Assembly: GCA_016784965.1 (NCBI GenBank)
Contig: JADHTQ010000008.1
Span: 1-64,000 of the forward strand
DNA: 64,000 nucleotides
Source: Bacteriovoracaceae bacterium
GTDB lineage: Bacteria; Bdellovibrionota; Bacteriovoracia; Bacteriovoracales; Bacteriovoracaceae
Direction of reading: 5' to 3'
Below the pieces are notes generated by a model, which was not told the DNA's origin, ran no database searches, and was given only the letters and a program-made list of their open reading frames with translations. How positions within the stretch are numbered: position 1 is the stretch's first letter; every line of letters starts with the position of its first letter. A program made the translations under genes and the position numbers. Below, in pieces: positions 7,917-17,144 of this stretch.

Positions 7917-8981
7917 TCAGTTGCAGCATTTTATCTTATAAAAATCGACTTTATCCCACCTGTTCTCATTAGTGTTATTTGAACAACAGTTAGAGCAAGT
8001 ATGTTTAACCCAACTTGCATCAACCCAGCTTGCAGTACTATAACCTTGTGAGGCACAGATAGAATTTGCTTTTTCTTGAATTGGTATTGTGCCATCTGAA
8101 TTGGCGTACCTGCTATTACACCATCCGATGATGTTGGGGGTGATAACTTTACATGGATCGGTCGGCTCAGGGGCTTCTCCTGGGGTGCCAGCAGCACCAG
8201 GATCTCCCTTTTCTCCCTTATCTCCTTTATCTCCCTTATCCCCTTTGGGCCCCCTTAATTCACTCCAACCAGAGGCCGTACAGTAATAAAACATTTGAGC
8301 ACTACTATTATAGTACATTGAACCCTCAATGCATGGGTTGGAAAGGCTTTGTGACTTGAGAGTAAAAGTTTTAATTTCACATTTTCCACTGCTATTTATG
8401 ACACCACCGAGATCTTTGCAAAGAGTATTATAAGCAGTGGTGACAGCATTTTCTGTAGCACTAAAACACTCTACAATTTTACCATCAGCATCCGTTTTAA
8501 CCTGAATGTTGACAGCCTTTGTAACTTTACCGCTTCCAGATACAACTTTACTTGTTTTTTGAAAATGAAATTCTAATTCAACTATACCAAATGCGTTTGC
8601 CGCTAAATTGTCAACATTCTTTAGGTATATCTTATCGAGTTTTAAACCTCGATTGGAGTCAAGTACAATCTTTTTATTTCGTCTATCTTTTAATTGAGTT
8701 ATTTCGATAGCTGCTGAACCGGAAGATAGAGTATGTATCCCAGTATAATTGTTGTCACTAACTTTTGTAACACCAAGAGTGTTCTCACATGCCTCTTTGC
8801 TGAGCAAGACGGTCTTGGCGTGGTTCATTGACTCATTAATTTCAACATTAAGTTCGGTGATTTTTGTTGACCTCAGCTGCATATTGGTAAGTCTAAGAGT
8901 CATAACTGCAAGGCCACCTATGATCCCAGCGGCCATTAAAACACCTGTAAGAGATGAACCCATTTGTTTGTTTTGACACAT
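7917..8981 (-). CDS. Pilin-like protein with collagen-like repeat
   Basis: The N-terminus (residues 1-28) is a class III-type prepilin segment: short basic leader, Gly8, then a hydrophobic helix GVLMAAGIIGGLAVMTLR. The usual Glu at mature position 5 is absent, as in some minor pseudopilins. The middle is a Cys-containing globular domain. Residues 244-270 form nine uninterrupted Gly-X-Y triplets (GPKGDKGDKGDKGEKGDPG and onwards), which is collagen-like. A Cys-rich C-terminal domain (277-354) has CSNCC and KCC. AAGGAT precedes the start. Likely a type IV pilus or type II secretion tip/adhesin component displayed outside the cell. No other pilus genes are in the window. Confidence 0.75.
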   Translation of the reverse strand: MCQNKQMGSSLTGVLMAAGIIGGLAVMTLRLTNMQLRSTKITELNVEINESMNHAKTVLLSKEACENTLGVTKVSDNNYTGIHTLSSGSAAIEITQLKDRRNKKIVLDSNRGLKLDKIYLKNVDNLAANAFGIVELEFHFQKTSKVVSGSGKVTKAVNIQVKTDADGKIVECFSATENAVTTAYNTLCKDLGGVINSSGKCEIKTFTLKSQSLSNPCIEGSMYYNSSAQMFYYCTASGWSELRGPKGDKGDKGDKGEKGDPGAAGTPGEAPEPTDPCKVITPNIIGWCNSRYANSDGTIPIQEKANSICASQGYSTASWVDASWVKHTCSNCCSNNTNENRWDKVDFYKIKCCN

Positions 8982-9005
8982 GTTGTAAATCCTTTAGTTA
9001 AAGGT

Positions 9006-9034
9006 ATTATCTCGTGAGATTGATTTATATACAA
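9006..9034 (-). promoter_or_regulatory. Promoter and dyad upstream of the pilin-like gene
   Basis: On the minus strand TTGTAT (9034-9029) and GATAAT (9011-9006) are 17 bases apart. An inverted repeat ATCTC-GT-GAGAT (9009-9020) overlaps the -10 box and spacer and may be an operator. Confidence 0.5.
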
Positions 9035-9043
9035 ACCTTTTAT

Positions 9044-9070
9044 AAAAAAATTGATAAACCTTGGATCAAT
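9044..9070 (-). terminator. Weak rho-independent terminator after the glycosyltransferase gene
   Basis: On the minus strand ATTGAT (9070-9065), a nine-base loop and ATCAAT (9055-9050) lead directly into seven Ts. The six-pair stem is AT-rich, so it may be inefficient. Confidence 0.4.
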
Positions 9071-9071
9071 A

Positions 9072-10280
9072 CTAGGTGAAAGCTTTGAGAGTATAATTTA
9101 AAGCATACAGGCATATAAATAATAGCCATGTTGCCATAAAGATGTATTCTCCATGCTTTAGATATTTGCAGAAAAAATTGCTTATTTTTTTGGAGTAAAT
9201 GATTATGACCAATACACATGCAGCATTAAATAACTCCATTGAAGCGTAGAGGTAGCGACTTGAAATTCTTGAAAAGAAGCTCATTATTGAAATGTGTAGT
9301 AGGGAAGTAAAAAAGATTGTTATTGGCAACTTCAGTTGAGAAAAATTAAACTGCTGAGACTTTGTGATGATAGTTTTTAGTACGACAAAAACTGCAATTA
9401 AAGACCAGGGCATACTGTTTACTACGTGCCTAATGCTGTAGTAGCTGAAATTGGATATAGTTCTAAAGATAAACTTCAATAGATCAAATTTTTCTTTAGA
9501 GAGTCCTCTATCTAAAAGTTGGACACTGATATGCCTAGTAAAAATGGGGTAACCTGTAAGACTTTTGAAATAGAATTCATACGTTATTATAAAAATAGGT
9601 ATCGAGAGGAAGCTTGCCAAAAACAAAAGTGTATTGCGGTTTTTAAAATTACGATTTGGATTAAGGGCAAAATAGTAGATGAAGCAATACATTGGTACAA
9701 AAAAGGAGCCAATCCCTTTGATTAAAAATGAGTAGCCAATACTCATAAATAGTCCAAAAAACCACTTCGGATTTTTGAAATATTTTTCGACACAATATAG
9801 AGATGTGATGGTTAATAAAAATAACGATGGCTCTTGGTTTGCCCTAATGAGGTAGTTTATATTTAGTGCAGAAAAAAACATTAGAGGGTAAAGTATTTTA
9901 AAGTTAATTCTCTCAAAATATTGTGCACATATAAAGACCAACAAGTATATGGAGATAACCTTATACACCAGATTTATAACTAAGTGAGCGTATTTATCTT
10001 GTATAGAAGTGAGCTTTCCAAGCAGTGCCCCCCCCAGAAACTGCCCTGGATAATGGTCTCTAACATAGTCAGATGGATCACCTCGTCTCCAATTAGAGCT
10101 AGGTGGCCACTTAGGGGCAAATATACTAGTTAATGGGGAGTTTATTAACTGTCTTGTTAAAACTGCATAGTATCTAGAATCTCCAGGTTTAGGTTTGAAA
10201 TTGATTTGTTCGATTAAAAGATATGCTACAAAAAAAAGAAGTAACCATAAAATGTAAATGTGTATTCTTTGTGTATGCAC
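9072..10280 (-). CDS. GT-C (ArnT/PMT-like) membrane glycosyltransferase
   Basis: 402 aa with about ten hydrophobic helices and an N-terminal signal anchor. After the first helix, PGDSRYYAVLTRQLI resembles the Asp-containing first periplasmic loop (DEsRYaeiaReM) of ArnT/PMT-type enzymes, where this Asp is catalytic. These enzymes transfer sugars from polyprenyl-phosphate donors to lipid or protein on the periplasmic side. It is shorter than ArnT (about 550 aa) and lacks an obvious C-terminal soluble domain. Starts at GTG with AGGA eight bases upstream. Donor and acceptor cannot be told from sequence. Confidence 0.65.
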   Translation of the reverse strand: MHTQRIHIYILWLLLFFVAYLLIEQINFKPKPGDSRYYAVLTRQLINSPLTSIFAPKWPPSSNWRRGDPSDYVRDHYPGQFLGGALLGKLTSIQDKYAHLVINLVYKVISIYLLVFICAQYFERINFKILYPLMFFSALNINYLIRANQEPSLFLLTITSLYCVEKYFKNPKWFFGLFMSIGYSFLIKGIGSFFVPMYCFIYYFALNPNRNFKNRNTLLFLASFLSIPIFIITYEFYFKSLTGYPIFTRHISVQLLDRGLSKEKFDLLKFIFRTISNFSYYSIRHVVNSMPWSLIAVFVVLKTIITKSQQFNFSQLKLPITIFFTSLLHISIMSFFSRISSRYLYASMELFNAACVLVIIIYSKKISNFFCKYLKHGEYIFMATWLLFICLYALNYTLKAFT

Positions 10281-10460
10281 AGTTAAATTCCTGGTGTGTG
10301 CAATAGCTGCACCCGTTGGGTTTTTATATTTATTGAAGTTACAATATATTTTCTAGAAATGAAATGTATAAAAAATTGAACATGCATTTCTCTAAGCCTG
10401 AGTTATTTCAGGAACTTACAGTGCATGGTTTCGGCTTCTATTTTGCCTTTATAATATTTT

Positions 10461-11495
10461 GTGAAATTACTTCAACTTCTAAATTGCTCTAATTCATTTA
10501 CTCTGTTGTTGGCCCCCCCGGGCTGGGGCAAAACTCAGATGGTTTTAGAGTTATACCAAAGCAGCATAAAAAAAATTATTTTTGTATCACCTCTTCGAGC
10601 ACTGGCCAATGAGTTTTACAAAAATGCAAAGAAGCACAAACACGTTCTAATTATTAATAAATTTGCTCAAAGAAAGGAAGTCTTGAAACAGTTTTTAACC
10701 AAACCTTCTGCATTACTAGTTACAACTCCTGAAATGTTGGATGAGAGCTTTCTAATTGAAGTTGGAGGGCTAGAGAATAAGCCGCTAGCTATTTTTGATG
10801 AGTTTCATCTATTTTATTACTGGGGATTAACATTTAGGCCCATTTTGTGGGAAACGTGCATGGGATTTGCCAATTCCGGGACCTCAATGCTTGGGACAAC
10901 TGCTACAATGAAAGAGACACTTTTAAAGCATTGGGAAGCTGATTTTTCCTTGGGGGTTGAGAGTAGATTTTTGATAAATATTGACAACCAAAAGCTATTA
11001 CACCATCCCACTACCATTTTTCTTTTTTCCCTTTGGGGCTGGCCTGGGAAAAAGGCCTTTAATCGTAGATTTTTGTGTGAATTATCTCAAAATACAGATG
11101 AGGTCTATTTGTATTTTTGTCGTTATAGAAGCGAGGTAGATAGATGGATTAACTTGTGTAGGCGTAAAAATATTGCGGCCATTGGCTGTAAAGGTGGGGA
11201 GGTAGAGACTTTCACTAAAGAGTTGGAAACAAATCCTAGTCCAAGGTGCATATTTGCCACCTCTGCATTAGGCCATGGAGTAAACCTGCCCTCATCTGGC
11301 AAAATATTTTTAAGTTATAATGTTGAAAATATCGATTTTTGGATACAAATGGTAGGCAGAGGGGGCAGAAACGGCGAAAAATTTGAGATTTTTACATTTA
11401 ACAACTATTTAAAAATGAATTTTTTATCCAAACTGTTAACGTGGATAAAAATTATAATTATGGACATGTGGATAAAAATTACTAACTATTTCTAA
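10461..11495 (+). CDS. Compact SF2 (DEAD/DEAH-type) helicase-like protein
   Basis: 344 aa. Ordered helicase motifs are visible: Walker A APPGWGKT (residues 18-25), motif Ia SPLRALANEF, motif II DEFH, motif III TTATMKE, motif V-like ATSALGHGVNL, and motif VI QMVGRGGR. The two RecA-like lobes are therefore complete but without accessory domains. The start is a GTG with no ribosome site and a TATAAT only six bases upstream, so the mRNA may be leaderless or the true start may differ. The last 20 codons come from a direct repeat (TGGATAAAAATTA at about 11443 and 11471) and look like an added tail. Function unknown; DNA or RNA unwinding is inferred. Confidence 0.7.
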   Translation: MKLLQLLNCSNSFTLLLAPPGWGKTQMVLELYQSSIKKIIFVSPLRALANEFYKNAKKHKHVLIINKFAQRKEVLKQFLTKPSALLVTTPEMLDESFLIEVGGLENKPLAIFDEFHLFYYWGLTFRPILWETCMGFANSGTSMLGTTATMKETLLKHWEADFSLGVESRFLINIDNQKLLHHPTTIFLFSLWGWPGKKAFNRRFLCELSQNTDEVYLYFCRYRSEVDRWINLCRRKNIAAIGCKGGEVETFTKELETNPSPRCIFATSALGHGVNLPSSGKIFLSYNVENIDFWIQMVGRGGRNGEKFEIFTFNNYLKMNFLSKLLTWIKIIIMDMWIKITNYF

Positions 11496-11621
11496 ACCAT
11501 AAAAGAGTATTGAGCTAGTGACAAAGTAAACTATTTGTAATTAAAATTGTATGTATACAATTACTTTGATACTATTTTGCTAAATTAGTTTAAGTGTAAA
11601 AAATGAAAACAAGGATTTAAA

Positions 11622-11870
11622 ATGGCCGAAGAATCAATGGAAGAAGAGCTGGCAAGATTACGTGCCGAAAATGAGAAATTAAAAACAACTAAGGGAAAAA
11701 CCAAAGAGATTACTTTTAAAGTTAGTCAAAAGGGTGCAGTCTCTGTTTATGGTATGGGGCGCTTTCCGGTGACTTTATACAAAGAGCAATGGCAACGTCT
11801 TTTGGAAAGAAAAGACGATATTTTGAGCTTTATTGATGAAAATAGTGACTCATTAAAGACAAAAGACTAA
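11622..11870 (+). CDS. Conserved small protein with SVYGxGRFPVTLY motif
   Basis: 82 aa, cytoplasmic. Residues 4-25 form a short charged helix or coiled coil (EEELARLRAENEKLK). Then comes a compact segment KVSQKGAVSVYGMGRFPVTL followed by YKEQWQRLL. I recall near-identical segments in small hypothetical proteins from unrelated bacteria, but no function is known to me. AAGGA lies seven bases before the ATG. It stands alone, downstream of the helicase and with its own AT-rich leader. Confidence 0.75.
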   Translation: MAEESMEEELARLRAENEKLKTTKGKTKEITFKVSQKGAVSVYGMGRFPVTLYKEQWQRLLERKDDILSFIDENSDSLKTKD

Positions 11871-12078
11871 TACCAAAAAATTTTGTTTTTTATCCCTTAC
11901 TAAGCATCTAATATTAGGTGCATTCTAACGTGAGATAGTCGGCAAGAAGGTGTTTGTGTCGCACTGGGTCCCACAAGTCTGCTGGCACCAAAAAACCATG
12001 AAAGTTTTACAGTGACGCTGTGCAGCGGCGGTGTTTTGTGCTATTTTTTAGTAAATAAAAAAAAGTCTGGAGCAGTTT
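11871..12078 (+). other. Intergenic segment with several dyads, no gene seen
   Basis: Contains GCATCTAA-TA-TTAGGTGC (11904-11921, eight pairs with one G-U) and CGCTG-TG-CAGCG (12016-12027), in a stretch less AT-rich than its surroundings (about 11925-12040). No T-run follows the first stem, so it is not a normal terminator. A small RNA is possible; nothing here matches an RNA family that I can name. Confidence 0.3.
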
Positions 12079-12750
12079 TTGAGGATTCTTATTTTATACA
12101 TATTTACTATTGGTATGCTTGTGAGTAAATCGCATGCACTGTATAGAGGTACTGGACTCATTAATTCTGACGCGCAATATGCTGTATCTAAGCTTTCTGC
12201 TACGACCTATAACGGGGATTGTGATCCCCAGCAGGAGGGGCTTGAGTACTATAAATGTTTGGAAAATCATTTTAAGTGTGGGCCCAAGATGTATATACAA
12301 AAAACAGCTCTGAAGGCCATAGCGCTTTATCAGGCACTCTCTCCCAATGGGGACAAAACTCATCACCCCCTGAACCTTCAATCTGAGCCTCTTGCTGAAT
12401 TTAGTCAAAATGGTGTTTACTTTTATACCCAAGCAACAAAGTGCATTGCTGAAAAAATTAACCTTAAATTAGAAAAGATGTTTTCGGGCAGAGAAATAAA
12501 TAGACTTCAGGCCTGTCGCATAATTGAATCAGTATCAGTCGCCGAGCATCCCAGTTGTTATGATAAGTTTAAGTTTTGTGATAACCCCACCCGTCCACTG
12601 GGACCAAATGATTATCAAGCGTGGGAATTATTAGTTTCAATTATATCTCCACCTATGGAAATGCTTAATATCGGAATCAACCACACCGTGGCCTCTCTAA
12701 AAATGCTTCCCTACATGCTTTGTGCAAAGATTGGCGCAAATTCACTGTAA
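12079..12750 (+). CDS. Secreted Cys-containing protein, unknown function
   Basis: 223 aa from a TTG start; GGAG (12069-12072) lies six bases upstream. A signal peptide ends near SHA (residue 20). The mature part has about nine Cys, which suggests disulphide bonds in the periplasm or outside. No family recognised. Its 3' end overlaps by nine bases the 3' end of the convergent rseC gene. Confidence 0.6.
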   Translation: MRILILYIFTIGMLVSKSHALYRGTGLINSDAQYAVSKLSATTYNGDCDPQQEGLEYYKCLENHFKCGPKMYIQKTALKAIALYQALSPNGDKTHHPLNLQSEPLAEFSQNGVYFYTQATKCIAEKINLKLEKMFSGREINRLQACRIIESVSVAEHPSCYDKFKFCDNPTRPLGPNDYQAWELLVSIISPPMEMLNIGINHTVASLKMLPYMLCAKIGANSL

Positions 12751-13191
12751 TGGATTTATTTCAAAATCAAATACCCTACTTATTTTTGCTCTAAATAGAT
12801 ATAAGAGGTAGTAATAAGGAAGAAGTGTTGATAGAGCAGTCAAACCTATTACTCCTTCACTGATACTTTTAGTAAAGATGGTGCCAATTACAATTGTTGT
12901 GACCACAATGACAAGTGGTAATAGGTGAGCTAAAAAAAGGGCCGAAAAACCCATTTTTTGAGTTATGGCGACCACCACCTTGTCACCCAATTTATGTTGA
13001 CTGTACTTTTTATGGTTTTTAACTTCAATTACTTTTTCTTGTGAGTCAAAGGCATTACAAGCACCCTTGGCATGACATGTTGAGCATGCTGCTTGGGAGG
13101 AAATGGTGACAAAGATCAACTGGTTGTTAATATTTGTAATAATACCATCGTGCTTTATTATGTAGTTGGTGCCGCTTTCCACTTGTTGCAT
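12742..13191 (-). CDS. rseC: RseC/MucC-family membrane protein
   Basis: 149 aa. An N-terminal domain carries the family cysteines CSTCHAKGAC (Cys36, Cys39, Cys45); two transmembrane helices follow (about 82-125). In enterobacteria RseC acts in sigma-E signalling and in the Rsx/Rse system that reduces SoxR; here neither rseA/rseB nor rsx genes are adjacent. It begins two bases after the ccsA stop. The ATG has AGG almost touching it, so GTG at 13182 (spacing nine) is an alternative start. Its place behind resB-ccsA suggests a link to envelope redox homeostasis. Confidence 0.8.
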   Translation of the reverse strand: MQQVESGTNYIIKHDGIITNINNQLIFVTISSQAACSTCHAKGACNAFDSQEKVIEVKNHKKYSQHKLGDKVVVAITQKMGFSALFLAHLLPLVIVVTTIVIGTIFTKSISEGVIGLTALSTLLPYYYLLYLFRAKISRVFDFEINPLQ

Positions 13192-13192
13192 C

Positions 13193-14686
13193 CTAGCGTG
13201 GGCGCCATGTGATTATTAACAACAAAGTTTGAATAAAGAAAAAACTAAAAAGAAAGACTGCACCATTTTGACTAAAACCATAAGAGTGCAGGCCCGATGC
13301 TAAAATATAGTTAACTCCAAACCAGGCCATCATAACACTCATAAAAGCAGCAGCAGTCAAAGAGATAAAGCGTCCAGAGGGAATCCAAGAGGTATATTTT
13401 CCATGTAAAATTGCCATATATATACATAAAACTATCAAGCTCCAAGTTTCTTTTGGATCCCATCCCCAAAATCTTCCCCAAGAATAATCGGCCCAGATAC
13501 CGCCTAAGATAATTCCAACTGCAAGCAAAACTGTGCCATATTTCAAGCAGAGGTAGATCAGATCGACATAGTACAAACGGTCAATGTCGGTTAGGTTAAA
13601 AAAACGATTTTTAATTAAAACTATGTTTGCCAAAAACCAACTAAGGCCCAAAGCCCCATAGGACAAAATGATGGTAGTTACGTGGGTACTTAACCAAAAA
13701 TTATCTCGAAGCACTGGCACCAAGGGGTTAATTGCACTTGGCAGCATATCTCCTGCGAAGTTAATCATAAAAAGCGTGCACAAGTTATAGCTGAGCCCAC
13801 TCAGAAGAAAAATTTTATCCTTTTTTATAAGACTAAATATCTGGGCCAAAACTAAGGCACCAAGACCCGAAAATAACACTGTTTCATACATGTTCGTAAT
13901 AGGTGCTCGGCCTGATATAATTGAGCGCATAGTAAGGCCTGCCACTTGAAATAAAGCCGGTAGGATCGATAATATAAGTGCAATTTTTGACCTTTTAAAT
14001 AAAATCAGTGACGCCAAAGCGATGAGAGTAGTTAGGAGTGCAAAGCCAGTTAGATGAGCTTTGGCATAGCCTAGCTCTAGCAGGTACCTGCTTCCATGTT
14101 TTAAAATATATTCTTTTTGCGAGGAAACAACGCTTTTAACATTTTGAGGATTTACCTTTGCAATGGACTCCCAACTGCCTTGGTTGTAGAGCATCCAGTT
14201 TGTGCCCATAGTAATATCTTGATAGAGATTGATTTTATTTAAAAGAGTAGAGATTGCCTTGTGGTAGGAAACATTTTTTTTATTGGCCATCATCTCACTG
14301 CGCAGAAAGTTAAATTTATGAACCAGGTTGCGGTATAAAACGTGGTTGCCTTGATTGTTTGAAGTGAGCAGTTTTCTAAGCTTTACATGATCAATGCGAG
14401 CTTTTAGAGCAATATTTTCAGCCGTACTCCAGCGCGAGTCCATGCTTAATAAACAATAAATTTTTAATTTACTTAAATTGATATTTTTTATTTTTTTTGA
14501 AAGGGCCAAAATGGTCTTATTGGCATGGACATATAAGGGTTTTACACGCCCCTCTTGTCTGATGGGCAGCGATTCAAGCTCCTTAGAGCAAAAATGTTTT
14601 TTACTAAGGGACTCAGTAATTTTAGTGTGTCCTATATTGGAAGTGAGTGAAACAAAAAATAAAAAAAGTATGAATATCTTACGCAT
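13193..14686 (-). CDS. ccsA: Cytochrome c biogenesis protein CcsA (ResC)
   Basis: 497 aa. Haem-handling subunit of the System II cytochrome c synthetase. The first ~20 residues are a signal-like helix, followed by a soluble domain to about 210 that is not part of the common CcsA core. The C-terminal half has about eight transmembrane helices. It carries GRAPITNMYE and the tryptophan-rich haem-binding WWD motif (WGRFWGWD, 403-410), with candidate haem His residues in adjacent loops. It overlaps the end of resB by eight bases and is followed by rseC. Confidence 0.93.
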   Translation of the reverse strand: MRKIFILFLFFVSLTSNIGHTKITESLSKKHFCSKELESLPIRQEGRVKPLYVHANKTILALSKKIKNINLSKLKIYCLLSMDSRWSTAENIALKARIDHVKLRKLLTSNNQGNHVLYRNLVHKFNFLRSEMMANKKNVSYHKAISTLLNKINLYQDITMGTNWMLYNQGSWESIAKVNPQNVKSVVSSQKEYILKHGSRYLLELGYAKAHLTGFALLTTLIALASLILFKRSKIALILSILPALFQVAGLTMRSIISGRAPITNMYETVLFSGLGALVLAQIFSLIKKDKIFLLSGLSYNLCTLFMINFAGDMLPSAINPLVPVLRDNFWLSTHVTTIILSYGALGLSWFLANIVLIKNRFFNLTDIDRLYYVDLIYLCLKYGTVLLAVGIILGGIWADYSWGRFWGWDPKETWSLIVLCIYMAILHGKYTSWIPSGRFISLTAAAFMSVMMAWFGVNYILASGLHSYGFSQNGAVFLFSFFFIQTLLLIITWRPR

Positions 14687-16298
14687 TTTGGGGCCTTGTT
14701 AGTTTTTTTCGTTTGGAGATAATATAGTAATGGATGAGTGACCCAATCACCAATAGGAGGGAGCCAAAATACTTTAGAGCTCTGCCTGGATCAATATTTG
14801 CACTTAAAACAGATCCAAACTCACCATCTCGTCCCTTAAAGTAAGAAGATTGATAAAAAGTAATTCCTTGATACTTAAGAGGGTTATTCATATAGATGTG
14901 ATGGCGCTTTGGACCCTCACTGGTGAAGAGTCTGACAAAGCTTTCAAAGCTTGCTGGCATGTTGGTGCCGGGATTTGTATCCATTTTAAATTTAGTCAAC
15001 ACAAGCTCAAATGGGAGTTTTAAAGTCTTCTTGGTGAGTATAAATTGAATTTGTTCACCGCCATGATCAATGGTAACTTCTGGTCTACTGGTGGTGAGCC
15101 AATAGGTTTTTTTATCAGTTTTAAATGAAATGGCATTTTCAAAACGATTGCTGCTTTCTCCTTCTTCTGGGTGAGGCAAGATATATCGAGGAATGGAAAC
15201 AGGTATTAAATTATTTGAGTGTTTAAGAAGTCTAAGCTTCAGACCCATCCACGGTAGATCTGCTGTATTCCCCAGTTTTAGATCATTTATTTGCCACTTT
15301 TTATCAAGAAAAACTGCATACTTATTACCAAATAAAAAGACAGTTGCATTTGTTTCAAATAGTTTTTTACTCAAAATGCGCAAAGGGGAGTCATTGAGTA
15401 GCTCAAAGTTTTCGCTAATGGGGACGGGTGAAAAATCTGGAAAGAAAATATAAGTAATCCCATTCACCTCCATCCTGATTGTTCTGTTGCCAAGCTTACT
15501 CTTTCCTATTGATAGCTGTTTTTGTTCTGGTGTAAAACAGGTTCCCTCAACGCTGTTGAAAACAATTAATCTCGACTCACTCTCTTTTTGGAGGCACTCA
15601 CTAAAAGATGCTGGAAGGTACTGTAAAGTTATGTTTCCAAGCTCTAAGGTAGAAGAGTAATCTTGTGATTGGGGGTGAAGGCTCAATGTAACATTTTTAT
15701 TGAAATCCTTGTTAAATATTAAATAGCTAGATGTTGAAAGCTGGGCATTGTCGCCGTAAATTTTTTTTGACTCCATCCACTTGGTGCTCATTTTACTAAA
15801 TGGTAGATACTTATCGATTTTGATACCTTTGTAAATTTTGCCTAAACTAGAGGAAAACACGCTTCGGGGTAATGTTAAATCTAATTTTTCTCCGGTAGTA
15901 AGGTTGGTTATTGCCAGGATATCATCTGGCAGAACAATACTTCTGTTAGGGTTGTTAGGAGAGAGCGTTATTTGTCCATCAACTCCTGAGTGATAGGTAA
16001 TAAAACTGCCACAAGCAATCAAGATGAGTCCTATGTGAATTACATAAAAACCACTGAGACGTGCAACAAAAGGCAAACGGCCAAGAAGGGCCATGATAAC
16101 AGAGAGAAACAAAAAAAATTGCATTAGCATAAAAGGTAGTGATTTATAGATTAACCTTGAAGCAAACTCTGCACCATAATAACTTTCGACAAATGTTGCC
16201 ACAATCATGGTAAAAGTCATTATAGAAATAATGGCAACAGCAACTTTCATGCTGCTCACCCACCGCTCGAATGTATTCCAATTTAAATACTTATGCAC
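14679..16298 (-). CDS. resB: Cytochrome c biogenesis protein ResB (CcsB)
   Basis: 539 aa from a GTG with AGAGGA ten bases upstream. ResB works with CcsA to deliver haem and attach it to apocytochrome c outside the inner membrane. Visible: helix 1 near residue 17-36, paired helices 55-72 and 80-101 (LSGFYVIHIGLILIACGSFI), and a long periplasmic domain (110-490). A last helix follows near 508-525. The phrase YMNNPLKYQGITFYQSSYF (about 460-480) is a hallmark of the family. First clear System II gene of the operon, 44 bases behind the acyltransferase-like gene. Confidence 0.93.
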   Translation of the reverse strand: MHKYLNWNTFERWVSSMKVAVAIISIMTFTMIVATFVESYYGAEFASRLIYKSLPFMLMQFFLFLSVIMALLGRLPFVARLSGFYVIHIGLILIACGSFITYHSGVDGQITLSPNNPNRSIVLPDDILAITNLTTGEKLDLTLPRSVFSSSLGKIYKGIKIDKYLPFSKMSTKWMESKKIYGDNAQLSTSSYLIFNKDFNKNVTLSLHPQSQDYSSTLELGNITLQYLPASFSECLQKESESRLIVFNSVEGTCFTPEQKQLSIGKSKLGNRTIRMEVNGITYIFFPDFSPVPISENFELLNDSPLRILSKKLFETNATVFLFGNKYAVFLDKKWQINDLKLGNTADLPWMGLKLRLLKHSNNLIPVSIPRYILPHPEEGESSNRFENAISFKTDKKTYWLTTSRPEVTIDHGGEQIQFILTKKTLKLPFELVLTKFKMDTNPGTNMPASFESFVRLFTSEGPKRHHIYMNNPLKYQGITFYQSSYFKGRDGEFGSVLSANIDPGRALKYFGSLLLVIGSLIHYYIISKRKKLTRPQNA

Positions 16299-16342
16299 TT
16301 TTTAAAATCCTCTATGGTTTTTCTTTTTAACCTTAACGTCTA

Positions 16343-17047
16343 TCACAAAATATGAGGTTTGAGATAGAAAAAAAGATAAATGACGCTCAAAATTAGAGGC
16401 TGGTGTAGAAGGTAGATAGAAAGTGGGTATTTTCCCATAAATGCTAAACTTGTTGCTACCAATTTGGGGATATATCGGGGTTGTAGGGTGTGCCATTTTT
16501 GGTGAACAGCAAAAATTCCCAGAAGGATTGCTCCAATCCATGGAAATGGGGATATGTAATCCATTGAGCGATGCTCTAGTTCTAGCCAAGGGATATTTAG
16601 GTCAAAAATGGCCGAGAAAAAAAATAAAGTTGCTCCTACCGCCAGGGCCAATTTCGGATAAAAAATAAAGGGAAGGGCCATGAGGCTACAAAAAGCAATG
16701 CTGTGTAGTGTGCCAAAATACACCCATCTACTGGGTGACCATAGATATGTGATGGCACTTATAAGTAGGGCGGCACTGGCAATTTTAATGAAGCGGATCC
16801 AAAATTTCTTCCATTTTATTGTCGGAAAATGGATCAGGGTCAAGGATAGGCCCACACTAAAAAAGAATAAAAAGACAATAACTCGAGGTAATAGATACCA
16901 AAATGTATTGTTAACAAAATCTATTGAAACGTATTGAAAAGTTGGTAAATTTAAATCATAAGCGATGTGAAAAATGATCATCAGCAGGATAGCAAAACCC
17001 CTAATGTAATCAATTAACGGGAATCTAGTAGTAACATTTTTGTTCAT
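16343..17047 (-). CDS. HGSNAT/DUF1624-type membrane acyltransferase-like protein
   Basis: 234 aa, about seven helices. The N-terminal IDYIRGFAILLMIIFHIAYD matches the family signature (I/L-D-x-x-R-G-x-A with a following Phe-His). HSIAFCSLMALPF and a C-terminal LLHQPLILSVIY also fit. Relatives move acetyl groups across membranes onto sugars; the acceptor here is unknown. It heads the same-strand run with resB, ccsA and rseC, but has no known role in cytochrome maturation. Confidence 0.7.
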   Translation of the reverse strand: MNKNVTTRFPLIDYIRGFAILLMIIFHIAYDLNLPTFQYVSIDFVNNTFWYLLPRVIVFLFFFSVGLSLTLIHFPTIKWKKFWIRFIKIASAALLISAITYLWSPSRWVYFGTLHSIAFCSLMALPFIFYPKLALAVGATLFFFSAIFDLNIPWLELEHRSMDYISPFPWIGAILLGIFAVHQKWHTLQPRYIPKLVATSLAFMGKYPLSIYLLHQPLILSVIYLFFYLKPHIL

Positions 17048-17144
17048 AATACAATATTATACCCTTTTTTTATAACGATGTGGGCCTAAATCGGTTATAA
17101 TTAACTATACATCCATTTTGAAAAAAGTAGGTAAAGGTCAAATA

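Noticed and set aside
8089-8359. Pro/Leu/Ser-rich frames opposite the pilin-like gene
   Set aside because: They are the antisense of the Gly-X-Y coding repeat.
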